A stretch of 64,000 bases of DNA, taken from NCBI RefSeq assembly GCF_020523625.1, contig NZ_JAJAQH010000003.1:62001-126000 (forward strand), read 5' to 3'. Every line of letters starts with the position of its first letter. Positions within the stretch are counted from its first letter, which is position 1. Shown piece after piece: positions 45,375 to 54,300 of this stretch. The position numbers were made by a program, and so were the translations under genes. The notes below the pieces were generated by a model that was not told where the DNA came from, made no database searches, and saw nothing but the letters and a program-made list of their open reading frames with translations. The DNA is from Methylovorus menthalis. GTDB taxonomy: Bacteria; Pseudomonadota; Gammaproteobacteria; Burkholderiales; Methylophilaceae.

Positions 45375-47591
45375 TTACAGCAACGGCAGCATGTGGCTGG
45401 CGGCGGGGACATCCTGGAATAGCAGGGCGGGATTGTGCAGTACCTGGGTCATTTCCTTGGCGGGCAGGGGTTTGCTGAACAGGAAGCCCTGCATCTTGGT
45501 GCAGCCCAGCGATTGCAGGGTGTGCATCTGCGGCAGGGTTTCCACGCCTTCGGCAATGAGGTCGAGCTTGAAGCCGTTGGCGATACCGGCAATCGCCGAG
45601 ATGATGGAGGCGTTTTCGTTGGTGCTGCTGATGTCGCTGACGAAAGATTTGTCGATCTTGACGCTGTGGATGGGGAAGCGACGCAAGTAGGCAAGCGAGG
45701 AGTAGCAGGTGCCAAAGTCATCCAGGGCGATCTTGATGCCGTGGCTGCCCAGCTCTTTCAGCTTGCTGATCGAGCTTTCCACATCGCGCATCAGCAGGTT
45801 TTCGGTAATCTCGATTTCAAACAAGTCTTCGCTCAGCTGGTGGTGGCGTATCGGCGTCAATATGCGGCTGACAAAGGCATCTTCTTCCACGAGTTGCGGT
45901 GAGATGTTGATGGCCAGGCTGAAGTTGTTGAGCCCGGCATCCTGCCATTGCCGCATCTGCACGCAGGCTTCTTCCAGCAGCATTTCCCCCAGGGCGTGGA
46001 TAAGCCCGGTTTCTTCTGCCAGCGGGATGAATTCCAGCGGTGAGACCAGGCCGAGCTCGGGGTGATGCCAGCGCGCCAGGGCTTCGAGGCCGATGACGCA
46101 ATGACCATCCAGATGAATCTTGGGCTGGTAGTACAGCACGATCTGGCGTTTTTCGATGGCGCGCCGCAGCTCGTTTTCCAGCGACAGCTTTTTGTGGAAC
46201 ATGCTGTTCATGCTCGGATCGTAATACTGGAAGCCATTCTTGCCGCGCCATTTGACGTGGTACATGGCAATGTCGGCGCGCTTGATCAGGTTTTCGATGG
46301 AATCGCCATGGTCCGGGTAAATGGCGATGCCGATACTGGATGAGATGAAAATTTCGCGATCATCCAGCATGAAGGGGCGCTTCAGCTCATCAAAAATCTT
46401 CTGGGCAATTACCGTCGCATCATCCGGCTGATTGAGCTCGTGCAGCAGCATGGTGAATTCATCGCCACCCATGCGCGCCAACGTATCCTGCTCGCGCATG
46501 CAGTTGCGCAGGCGCGCGGCGACTTGCTTCAATAGCTCATCGCCATACAGGTGACCCAGTGTGTCGTTCACCCATTTGAAACGGTCCAGATCCAGGAACA
46601 TGATCGCCAGCTTGTGCTTGTTGCGCTTGGCGTGGTGAATCGCCACCGTGAGTCTGTCCTTGAACAGCATGCGGTTGGGCAGGTCGGTCAGGGTATCGTG
46701 GTAAGCCTGATGAGTGATCGCCTGCTCGGCTTTTTTGCGCTCGGTAATGTCGCGCGCGACGCCATAGGTGCCGTTGAATGGCGTGCCATGTTCCGGGTGC
46801 GTGCCATAAATGCCCATGGCATTGATGACGACCGTGATGTAATTCTGGTCGGGCTGGCGACGCTCACTGCGACGCTCCTGGCAGCGCAGCCGAAGCTCCA
46901 CGTTTTTGGCGGCGCGGTTGCCGGTGCGGCGCTCATTGAAGGCATGGTGTGCCCGCTCAAAATCCTCTTCATGGATCAGCAGCGTGTAATGCTTGCCCAG
47001 CATGGTCTCGCGCGAGTAGCCCAGCAGGGTTTCCACGCGGTTGTTGATGAAGGTGAAGTTGCCGTTGTCATCCAGCGTGTAGATGATGTCGGGCGAGCTG
47101 TCGATCAGGTACTGATAAAGCGTTTCGGATTCTTCGAGCCGGGCGTGGATGGATTTGTTCTGCAGCTCAAGCCGCGAGTGTTCCAGCGCATTTTCAATGG
47201 TGCGCAGCAATTCTTCTGGCTGGTAGGGTTTGCGCAAAAAGTCATAGGCGCCATGGCGCATGGCATCAATCGCGGCATTCAGGGTTTTGGTACCACTGAT
47301 GACTACCACCGGTATGCGTTGCTTGCCCTTGGGGAGTTGCATCAGCACCTCATGCCCGGTCATGCCCGGCATGGAAAGGTCCAGCAGCATCAGGTCAAAT
47401 CGTTGCTCGGCGACGAGATCAAGCGCCGCATGGCCGGAGTTGCACACCTGGGCGACATAGCCATGGATTTCCACCAGGTATTTGAGGCTCTCGGCCAGCC
47501 GGACATTGTCATCGACGATAAGCAGCCGGGCCAGCGGCGCTGGCTCGGCAACCGGCTTGGGTGTGGCGTTGATGGGATAGATGCTCGACAT
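45375..47591 (-). CDS. Response regulator with PAS, GGDEF and EAL domains
   Basis: A 738-residue protein: receiver domain (residues about 18-135; phosphoacceptor in LMLLDLSMPGMTG), PAS (about 155-285; YQYLIDSSPDIIYTLDDNGNF), GGDEF (about 300-460; RMGGDEF with REQD as I-site) and EAL (about 475-725; IGLEALARWHHPE, DDFGTCYSSLAYL, AEGVET). Both active sites look intact, so net c-di-GMP activity must be set by phosphorylation or PAS ligand. It starts 9 bp after the HDOD-kinase gene, its likely partner. Confidence 0.9.
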   Translation of the reverse strand: MSSIYPINATPKPVAEPAPLARLLIVDDNVRLAESLKYLVEIHGYVAQVCNSGHAALDLVAEQRFDLMLLDLSMPGMTGHEVLMQLPKGKQRIPVVVISGTKTLNAAIDAMRHGAYDFLRKPYQPEELLRTIENALEHSRLELQNKSIHARLEESETLYQYLIDSSPDIIYTLDDNGNFTFINNRVETLLGYSRETMLGKHYTLLIHEEDFERAHHAFNERRTGNRAAKNVELRLRCQERRSERRQPDQNYITVVINAMGIYGTHPEHGTPFNGTYGVARDITERKKAEQAITHQAYHDTLTDLPNRMLFKDRLTVAIHHAKRNKHKLAIMFLDLDRFKWVNDTLGHLYGDELLKQVAARLRNCMREQDTLARMGGDEFTMLLHELNQPDDATVIAQKIFDELKRPFMLDDREIFISSSIGIAIYPDHGDSIENLIKRADIAMYHVKWRGKNGFQYYDPSMNSMFHKKLSLENELRRAIEKRQIVLYYQPKIHLDGHCVIGLEALARWHHPELGLVSPLEFIPLAEETGLIHALGEMLLEEACVQMRQWQDAGLNNFSLAINISPQLVEEDAFVSRILTPIRHHQLSEDLFEIEITENLLMRDVESSISKLKELGSHGIKIALDDFGTCYSSLAYLRRFPIHSVKIDKSFVSDISSTNENASIISAIAGIANGFKLDLIAEGVETLPQMHTLQSLGCTKMQGFLFSKPLPAKEMTQVLHNPALLFQDVPAASHMLPLL

Positions 47592-47600
47592 GGTGCCCTT

Positions 47601-49805
47601 TTATTCCATTAATGCCAGATCGCTGGCTTCGGATTGCAGAGGCAGGCGCACGTCAAAGCTGGTGCCCTGGGGGGATGTACGGCAGGCCATGCTGCCATGC
47701 AGGGATTTGATAATGTCGTTACTGATGGTGAGCCCGATGCCACCATGGTTGCCGCCCTTGGTGCTGGTTTGCGGGCTGAACAAGCGTGCCATCACCTCAT
47801 CGGGGATGCCGTGGCCGGTATCGCTGACCTGAATCAGCAGCATGGGTTGTTCGCCAGCCCGATTTTCCACGTGGGTGGCAATGGTGAGCGTGCCGCCATT
47901 CGGCATGGCTTCGGCGGCATTGCGGATCAGATTGACCAGCACTTGCCGCAATTGGTACGGAATGGTGGTGACTTCAGGCAGGGTGGGATGCAGTGCTTCC
48001 ACCACATCCACGCCAGCGGGTTCCAGGTAAGTCTGGCGATGCAGGGTGATCAGGTCCAGCACCATCTGGTTGATATCCACACTGGCGGCGCTATAGCTTT
48101 GGCCATTGGAATACAGTTCGCCGATCATGACGCCGATGCGGTCGATCTCTTCATTGACGATGCTGATGTCATCGCTTTGCATGCCGTTTTTCAACATGCG
48201 CTGCTCTAAAATCGCGAGGTAGTTTTTGACGGTAGTGAGCGGGTTGCTGGTCTCGTGTACAAACCGTCGCAAGCGTTCTTTTTGCGCTTCGCCGGCCAGC
48301 ATGTCATCGGCGGGTTGTCCTCTGGCGGCGATGCGGCTGGCGGCAATGCGGGCAAGGGCGGTGGGGATGGACATCTGCGTGTCCAGTAGCAGAAATTCCG
48401 GCTGATCCAGCGCCAGCACCATCACCCCCATGGGCTTGCCTTTCAGCATCATGGGCACGCATAGCATGCCTGCGGCATCGCTCATGCGCATCATCTGCTT
48501 GTCTGGCAGGCTGGCCTTGCTGCCACGGAATGCCTCAAAACTATGGCGCGCAGCCTGCGCAAGCCAGGTGTCGGCAATCAGGCTCACATCCTGCTGGGTC
48601 GGCAGGATAAAGTCGGCTACCCATTTCTGGTCAGCCTGCAGCGGCTTGCCGATCAGGGTGGTCTGGGTTTCATTTGGCACAAACAGCATCAGCTGCTTGC
48701 TGTGGCAGATCAGCCGCGCCAGCTTTTGCAATTGCAGCAGCAAGGCCTCTTCATCCGGCTGCTGGCTGAGCGTGCTTTCCATGTGGTTGATCAGCGCATT
48801 GCTTGCCACGCCTTGCATCAGGCGGTCATCTATATTGGACGATGGCGCGAGCGGCGCTTGCGCACGGTTGCCCAGCGCGCCCAGCAGGGCTTCGATATCT
48901 TCGGCTTCCGGGGCGCTTTCCATGCCCAGCGCCGGTTTTTCGGCTTCGAGATTGAGCGAGATCGCCAGCACATCAATCTGCTGATGGCTGATGCTGACAA
49001 TTTCATCCAGCGCGGTTTCGCTCAGGTTGAACCAGCGCTCTGCCAGTTCGGCCAGGGCGGGCTTGTCACGGATATTCTGCTGCGCCAGCAGATTGGCCAG
49101 GTAGACAATCTTGATCAGTGCCGGGGAGTGTTCCAGCTGCGCGGCAGGCAAATGGTGATAAGCAATCGCATCTTCGAGGAAAGACTTCACCTGCCAGTTT
49201 TTGATGACCCAGGCGCCAAGCTCGCAATGGTCGATGCCAAAGCGCGCGGCTTCACTCTCGATGTAGTTTGGCAGGGATTCGTCGATGGCAAAAAACGCCT
49301 GGTACTGGGCATTGAATCCGCTCAACAGCCCCAGGCGGCCAATGTCGTGCAGCAGGCCTGAAATATAGGCTTCGTCGGTAGAAACCGCGCTCGTGCGGGC
49401 GGCCAGCGCCTTGCACAGCACGGCCGTGCGCAGCGAGTGATACCAGTAACTGGCGAGATCCTGCTGATTGCTCTTGAAGTAATCGCTCAGCATGCGCTGG
49501 AAAATAATGCTCAGGGTCAGGGTCTTGACCAGGTCCCAGCCGAGGTTGGAGATGCCGCTATACACCGACAATACCTGGGTTCCACGCTGGAATGCCGCCG
49601 AGTTGGCCACTTGCAGGATGCGGGCGCTGATCACCACATCCATTTCCATCAGGTCCGCCAGCTTGCGCATGTCGGTATCTTCATCCTGCAGCAATTCCAG
49701 AATGCGTGTCAGCACCTGCGGAATAGATGGCAGCGCGCTGATCGTGACGTGATTCAGCACGATCTGCGCGTGATGGTCCGGCATATATTGAGGCGATTGC
49801 TGCAT
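47601..49805 (-). CDS. HDOD-domain histidine kinase
   Basis: A 734-residue protein with an N-terminal HDOD domain (LPSIPQVLTRILELLQDEDTD, ARILQVANSAAF, FISGLLHDIGRLGLL-like block), a GAF-like middle (about 340-490) and a kinase core: FVHETSNPLTTVKNYLAILEQ with the phosphoacceptor His, NLIRNAAEAMPNG and GGIGLTISNDI. HDOD domains lack HD catalytic metal sites and act as signal or scaffold modules. No membrane segment is present, so it senses a cytoplasmic cue. It is cotranscribed with a c-di-GMP response regulator. Confidence 0.88.
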   Translation of the reverse strand: MQQSPQYMPDHHAQIVLNHVTISALPSIPQVLTRILELLQDEDTDMRKLADLMEMDVVISARILQVANSAAFQRGTQVLSVYSGISNLGWDLVKTLTLSIIFQRMLSDYFKSNQQDLASYWYHSLRTAVLCKALAARTSAVSTDEAYISGLLHDIGRLGLLSGFNAQYQAFFAIDESLPNYIESEAARFGIDHCELGAWVIKNWQVKSFLEDAIAYHHLPAAQLEHSPALIKIVYLANLLAQQNIRDKPALAELAERWFNLSETALDEIVSISHQQIDVLAISLNLEAEKPALGMESAPEAEDIEALLGALGNRAQAPLAPSSNIDDRLMQGVASNALINHMESTLSQQPDEEALLLQLQKLARLICHSKQLMLFVPNETQTTLIGKPLQADQKWVADFILPTQQDVSLIADTWLAQAARHSFEAFRGSKASLPDKQMMRMSDAAGMLCVPMMLKGKPMGVMVLALDQPEFLLLDTQMSIPTALARIAASRIAARGQPADDMLAGEAQKERLRRFVHETSNPLTTVKNYLAILEQRMLKNGMQSDDISIVNEEIDRIGVMIGELYSNGQSYSAASVDINQMVLDLITLHRQTYLEPAGVDVVEALHPTLPEVTTIPYQLRQVLVNLIRNAAEAMPNGGTLTIATHVENRAGEQPMLLIQVSDTGHGIPDEVMARLFSPQTSTKGGNHGGIGLTISNDIIKSLHGSMACRTSPQGTSFDVRLPLQSEASDLALME

Positions 49806-50001
49806 GGGTTTATGGATTCAAAGTCCGCGTTTTAAAAACAGGCTACAAAAGGGCGGGACGCAAGAATCGTGCTCGCAAGGCGCATGGTATATAGACCCCC
49901 CTTAGAAAAACTCCATTAGAGTGCATTAATTTTTTTGCTAAAAACCGATATTTTTTTATAATTTTCCAACAAATTAAGGCACTTATGCCAAGTTATTAAA
50001 C

Positions 50002-50018
50002 CACAATGTATCATTGTG
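50002..50018. promoter_or_regulatory. Palindrome upstream of the HDOD-kinase gene
   Basis: CACAATG-TAT-CATTGTG is a perfect inverted repeat in the 400-bp AT-rich gap (49806-50201) before the kinase gene. Together with the repeat at 50046-50075 it gives four CACAAT-type half-sites. No known regulator site is recognised. Confidence 0.45.
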
Positions 50019-50045
50019 TGAATAAAGAGACAATACCGTGTCTTA

Positions 50046-50075
50046 TAGCACAATTGATTTTTAATGGTTGTGCTA
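50046..50075. promoter_or_regulatory. Inverted repeat TAGCACAA-N14-TTGTGCTA
   Basis: Perfect 8-bp arms with a 14-nt spacer, 37 bp from the palindrome at 50002-50018 and sharing its CACAA core. The rest of the gap shows only AT-rich stretches and no coding frame. Confidence 0.45.
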
Positions 50076-50162
50076 GCCACCGGCGATCGGGAGCGGAGGA
50101 GTGCAGTGCCGAAATACCATGCCAACTGATCAGATTTCGACGCTGCAGGGCTTAAGAGCAAA

Positions 50163-50185
50163 CTGCCCGGTATAGTGCCGGGCAG
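50163..50185 (-). terminator. Hairpin after the left TonB receptor gene
   Basis: CTGCCCGG-7 nt-CCGGGCAG, 17 bp past the receptor stop on the minus strand. The stem is strong but the following T run is short (TTTGC), so termination may be partial. Confidence 0.55.
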
Positions 50186-50201
50186 TTTGATGGGAGGGGA
50201 G

Positions 50202-52610
50202 TTAGAACTGCATCTGTGCCGAGAAGGCCAAGCTGCGTGGGGTGCCGAGGTAGTAGGCGTTCAACCAGTAATCCTTGTCGAACAAATTGTTCACATTAAA
50301 GCGCAAGGTCAGTGGGCGGTTGGACACCATGGTCTGATAGCGGGCGCCAATATCGGCCGTGACATAGGATGGCAGGCGGTCCGTGTTGGCATCATCCGCA
50401 TATTGCTTGCCGGTATAGTAAACCCCGCCAGTGAGGGTCAGCCCCTCAACGCCGGGAATCTGATACTCGCTATATACCTTGGCAAACTGCTGCGCGACAT
50501 TCACCGGCACATTGCCCGCGTTTTCCGATTTCTTCACCGTGGCATCCATCAGCGTCAGGCCGGTAATCAGCGTTAGCCGGTCTGTGGCCTTGCCGGTGGC
50601 TCCGAATTCTATGCCTTTGTGGTTTTGACGGCCATTCTGGCGATACGTGCTGATACCGTCGGCCACATCAATGTATTGGTAAGCCTTTTCGATTTCAAAA
50701 ATAGCGGATGTCAGCAAGACCTTGCCCACACTGGCTTTCAGGCCGAACTCCTGCTGGCGGCTGACCATAGTCGGCATGATGGCATTGGCATTAGACACGC
50801 TAGTCGGCGCCCGTCCGCCTGCCTCCAGCCCTTCGATGTAGCTCAGGTAAGAGGTCAGCCATGGCATGGGTTTGTAAATCAGGGAAACCGCAGGTGAGGT
50901 ACGGCTCTTGTCATAGGACGAGGTCTTGCTATTTGCCTCGTTGTAACTGAGGGACAGGATACGGCTACGGTTTACCCCGGCCAGCATGGACCATTGCTCG
51001 TTGAAGGTGATCAGATCGCCCAGCATTAGGTTTTCATTGAAATCGCGGCCCTGGGTGTAAAGCGATTTGGTATTGGCAGCAAACGTTGGCTGTGCAACAT
51101 AGCTCGGGTTGCTGATGGAGAATGGACCAAGATAGGTGGAGGTGCTGTTGTAATCTGATCCGCGGTAGAGATCGGAATTCATGTAATAGCCGGTGGTGAC
51201 CTTGTGCGAAATGCTGCCAGTATCAAAGCGAATGTCGGCAAATGCTTGGCCTGCATTGAATATATCCTCGGTGTCAGCGCTGGCCAGGGCGAGTTGTCGG
51301 TAGGTTGTTGACGATAGCGGATAGTTGTAGGTACCGGCCGTGCCTTCGCGGTTGATGTAGTCGCGCATATAGGCGCCGCGCAGGGTGACATGGTCATTCA
51401 GCTGGTAGGTGAGCTTGCCCATCAGCTTGGTGTTGTGGAACTCATCGCCACTCCATTTCTGGCCCCAGTATTTGCTGGTGTCGGGTGCGGATGGGCGCTG
51501 GACTCCACTTGCAGCATCCACATACCAGTAGGCCGAGGTGCCGTCGATTCGGTAGTGGTTGTAAGCCGCATTCAGCTCCAGCAAAAGCTTGTCGGTAATC
51601 TGCCAGTCAATGGCGCCGCTGATCAGCTCGCGCTGTATGCTTTGGTGATCAACCGCGGTGTCACCTTCCTGCTTGACCACATTCAGCCGGTAGCCAGCGC
51701 GGCCTTCGTCATCGATGCGGCCACCAAAATCGCCGTGGGCGTAATACTGGCTGCCGCCGTAATTCCCCAGCGTGACGCTGTTCAGGCGTTCCATGGTCGG
51801 GCGTTTGTAGACGAAATTGATCATGCCGCCGGGGCTGGCAGCGCCATATAAAAAGCCGGAAAGCCCGTTCAACACTTCCACCCGTTCTTTGTCTTCCATG
51901 GTGGCGGCGTGGTTGTAGGCGCGGCGCATGCCATCTTCCGCCGTGTTGTAACCGCCGAAGCCGCGAATATTCACATTGGGGCTGAAGCCAGTGATCTGCG
52001 GGGTGGTGGTGCGGGTCGATGGATTGAGCTTGTAAACATCATCTGGCGATTGCGCCTGGATATTCTGGATCAGCTCCTGCGGAATCACGCTCATGGCATA
52101 GGGCGTATCCTGCAGGCGCATGCTGCCGAGCGCTCCCACGGACGAGATGGTTTTTACCCGATAGCCATCCGCAGCCTTGCCTTCTTCCTGCAAGGCGCCA
52201 TTGGATTCGTTGGCGGCCGACACGCTGACTTCAGGCAGGGTAGTGGGTTCGGCATGGCTTTGCGGTTTTTCCACATTGGCTGGATTGGGCTTGAGTGTGT
52301 AGCTGCCATTGCTGCCTTTCACCGCCTGCAACCCGCTCCCGGCCAGTAGCGCGGTCAAGGCGTCTTCTGGCTGGTATTGCCCATTGATCGGCTTGGCCTG
52401 CTTGTTGCGAACCAGATCGGCATTCACCCCGATCAGCATGCCGGTTTTGGCGGCCAGCTCGGTGAGGGCTTGCCCCAGTGGCTGGGCGGCGATCTGCAAA
52501 TGGCTGCTTGGGCTGGCATCGGCGGCGTGGGCCTGTGTCATCTGGCACAGGCACGCCACAATGGCGAGATGTAAAAGTGAGGCACGGCCCCACGCTGGAG
52601 ATGTTGTCAT
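50202..52610 (-). CDS. TonB-dependent siderophore receptor with STN signalling domain (left)
   Basis: An 802-residue receptor from ATG 52610 (CAGGGAG upstream; ATG 52634 in frame lies inside the hairpin). It has a signal peptide ending QAHAADA, an STN (Secretin/TonB N-terminal) domain (LQIAAQPLGQALTELAAKTGM) for signalling to FecR, a plug (LQDTPYAMSVIPQELIQ, NVNIRGFGGYNT, ERVEVLNGLSGFLYG) and a barrel ending FSAQMQF. A TonB-box-like LPEVSVSA lies between. It is the last gene of the PepSY-sigma-FecR-receptor operon. The ligand is unknown. Confidence 0.92.
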   Translation of the reverse strand: MTTSPAWGRASLLHLAIVACLCQMTQAHAADASPSSHLQIAAQPLGQALTELAAKTGMLIGVNADLVRNKQAKPINGQYQPEDALTALLAGSGLQAVKGSNGSYTLKPNPANVEKPQSHAEPTTLPEVSVSAANESNGALQEEGKAADGYRVKTISSVGALGSMRLQDTPYAMSVIPQELIQNIQAQSPDDVYKLNPSTRTTTPQITGFSPNVNIRGFGGYNTAEDGMRRAYNHAATMEDKERVEVLNGLSGFLYGAASPGGMINFVYKRPTMERLNSVTLGNYGGSQYYAHGDFGGRIDDEGRAGYRLNVVKQEGDTAVDHQSIQRELISGAIDWQITDKLLLELNAAYNHYRIDGTSAYWYVDAASGVQRPSAPDTSKYWGQKWSGDEFHNTKLMGKLTYQLNDHVTLRGAYMRDYINREGTAGTYNYPLSSTTYRQLALASADTEDIFNAGQAFADIRFDTGSISHKVTTGYYMNSDLYRGSDYNSTSTYLGPFSISNPSYVAQPTFAANTKSLYTQGRDFNENLMLGDLITFNEQWSMLAGVNRSRILSLSYNEANSKTSSYDKSRTSPAVSLIYKPMPWLTSYLSYIEGLEAGGRAPTSVSNANAIMPTMVSRQQEFGLKASVGKVLLTSAIFEIEKAYQYIDVADGISTYRQNGRQNHKGIEFGATGKATDRLTLITGLTLMDATVKKSENAGNVPVNVAQQFAKVYSEYQIPGVEGLTLTGGVYYTGKQYADDANTDRLPSYVTADIGARYQTMVSNRPLTLRFNVNNLFDKDYWLNAYYLGTPRSLAFSAQMQF

Positions 52611-52628
52611 GGTTGACTCCCTGAGTTT

Positions 52629-52665
52629 GGTCATTGGAATTGAGAAGCTCTCAACTCCAATGACC
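52629..52665 (-). other. 17-bp hairpin in the 5' leader of the left TonB receptor
   Basis: Arms GGTCATTGGAATTGAGA and TCTCAACTCCAATGACC enclose a 3-nt loop. On the minus-strand mRNA the single mismatch becomes a G-U pair, so the stem is fully paired. It ends 18 nt before the ATG and directly before CAGGGAG. No T run follows, so it is not a terminator. Confidence 0.7.
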
Positions 52666-52738
52666 GCGCCGAGGAAAAATCGGGCAGGTTGTATTGGCGG
52701 TTTTTTCTAAAAGTCAGTTATATAAAGCGCAAATCACC

Positions 52739-53755
52739 TTACTGATCAGGCGCGGGCTGGCGTGCGTCTGCGCCTGCCGTGTCCACCAGCACCACGAAGT
52801 TTGAATAGCGCTGAATGCGGATAGGCAATGCCTGTTGCAAGATGCTGAGTGCCTTGTCGCCGTCATCGGTGGGCAATACGCCGGTAAACCGCAGTGGCCG
52901 GGTATCGGTTCTCAGTTTGAGCAAGCCGGGGCGGTATTCCGCCAGCCGCGCAATCACGGCACTGAGCGGCGCATCTTCAAATACCAGCCGCTGCATGTGC
53001 CAGCTATCGGCGAGTGCTGGGGCGGGCATCAGGGTGTATGCCTGCTGGGCGTCAAAGCGCAGCTGTTCGCCTGCATATACCTTGCTGATGGTAGCTGAGT
53101 GTAGCGGCTTCACAGCTACCGTGGATTCCAGCACGGTGACGGTGCTGCTATCGACATCTTGTCGCACCAGGTAGCGCGTGCCGAGGGCGGTTGCCGTGCC
53201 ATCGCGATTTTCCACTATAAAGGGGCGCTGCTGCGGATCGTGCGCCACTTCGGCCAGCACTTCGCCCTCGGTCAGGCGTATGGTGCGCGTGTGGGCATCA
53301 AAGCGGATATCCACGGCGCTGTGCGTGTTGAGGGTGATGCGGCTGCCGTCACTCAGGCTGATCTGGCGGATTTCGCCAGTTGATGTACGTTCATCCGCCA
53401 GCCAGTAGCGGGTGGTCGGCAGTTGCAGGCCGCCCAGCAGCAGCAAGGCGCTCAAGGCGCTGCCGATTAGCACCTTGCGTCCACCCTTGCCGCGTTTTGG
53501 TTTTGCTGTGCCGGCATGGTCTGCCAGGCTTTGCCACAGGGTTTCCATCTGGCGAAAAATCTCGGCATGGCGCGGGTGGCGCTGTTGCCATGCCTGGCAG
53601 GCCGCCTGCAATTGAATGCGCTGCGCTTCGGTATCTGCTTCCGTCAGCTGGATCAGCCATTCGGCGGCTTGCTGTCGTACCTCGGGCATTGTCGGCTCCG
53701 GCACGGCCGAGGTTGCTGAAGCAGATTGCGATGTGGGGGGCATGTCGTCGGGCAT
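52739..53755 (-). CDS. FecR-family anti-sigma factor (left)
   Basis: A 338-residue protein from ATG 53755, 2 bp after the sigma factor stop. The N-terminal cytoplasmic helices bear the FecR_N pattern (RQQAAEWLIQLTEAD), one TM segment is near residues 95-115, and the periplasmic FecR domain follows (GEIRQISLSDGSRITLNTHSAVDI, GEVLAEVAHD). It would pass the signal from the receptor STN domain to the sigma factor. Confidence 0.92.
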   Translation of the reverse strand: MPDDMPPTSQSASATSAVPEPTMPEVRQQAAEWLIQLTEADTEAQRIQLQAACQAWQQRHPRHAEIFRQMETLWQSLADHAGTAKPKRGKGGRKVLIGSALSALLLLGGLQLPTTRYWLADERTSTGEIRQISLSDGSRITLNTHSAVDIRFDAHTRTIRLTEGEVLAEVAHDPQQRPFIVENRDGTATALGTRYLVRQDVDSSTVTVLESTVAVKPLHSATISKVYAGEQLRFDAQQAYTLMPAPALADSWHMQRLVFEDAPLSAVIARLAEYRPGLLKLRTDTRPLRFTGVLPTDDGDKALSILQQALPIRIQRYSNFVVLVDTAGADARQPAPDQ

Positions 53756-53757
53756 GG

Positions 53758-54285
53758 TCAGGGCGCGCCGGGGTAGAGCCGGGCATGGCAATGCACCAGT
53801 GCCCGTGATAGGTATTGCTTCACGCTGCTTTCCGAGACTTGCATGGTGGCGGCGATTTCGCGGTACCCCAGCCCATCGACACGGGCGAGCAGCAGGGCGC
53901 GCCGCGCTTTTTCATCCAGCTCTTCACTCAGCATCAGCAATACCTGCGCCAGCAATTGCCGCGCCGAGCAGATGGCTTCGGGGCTATGGCTGCTGTCATC
54001 GGCATTGAGCAGCGCGACTGCTTGCAGGGTTTCCTGCTCCACCTGGCGCTTGCGGAATTCATTGATCATCAGCCGGTTGGCGGTCACCAGCAGATAGGCC
54101 CTGGGTTCGCGTATTTCGGGGATAGTATCCAGCGCCAACAAGCGACTGAAGGTGTCGTGCGAAATATCCGCCGCATGGTGCGGGCAGCCCAGCTTCTTGC
54201 GCAGCCAGCCCATGAGCCAGCCCTGATGGTGGCGGTAGAGCAGGCTCAGCCATTGATTGCGCAGATGAATCTGGGGGCTCAGCAT
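53758..54285 (-). CDS. ECF sigma factor, FecI type (left)
   Basis: A 175-residue FecI-like sigma factor with sigma region 2 (LYRHHQGWLMGWLRKKLGCPHHAADISHDTFSRLL) and region 4 (LARVDGLGYREIAATMQVSESSVKQYLSRALVH). It starts 15 bp after the PepSY protein gene and is followed by FecR and a TonB receptor, so it should direct RNA polymerase to the receptor promoter when FecR is activated. It lies downstream of a Fur-box-like site. Confidence 0.93.
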   Translation of the reverse strand: MLSPQIHLRNQWLSLLYRHHQGWLMGWLRKKLGCPHHAADISHDTFSRLLALDTIPEIREPRAYLLVTANRLMINEFRKRQVEQETLQAVALLNADDSSHSPEAICSARQLLAQVLLMLSEELDEKARRALLLARVDGLGYREIAATMQVSESSVKQYLSRALVHCHARLYPGAP

Positions 54286-54300
54286 GGTTGGTGAGGCTGA

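Noticed and set aside
49806-50162. tRNA or sRNA in the gap before the HDOD-kinase gene
   Set aside because: No cloverleaf or terminator with a T run fits; only AT-rich stretches and palindromes are visible.
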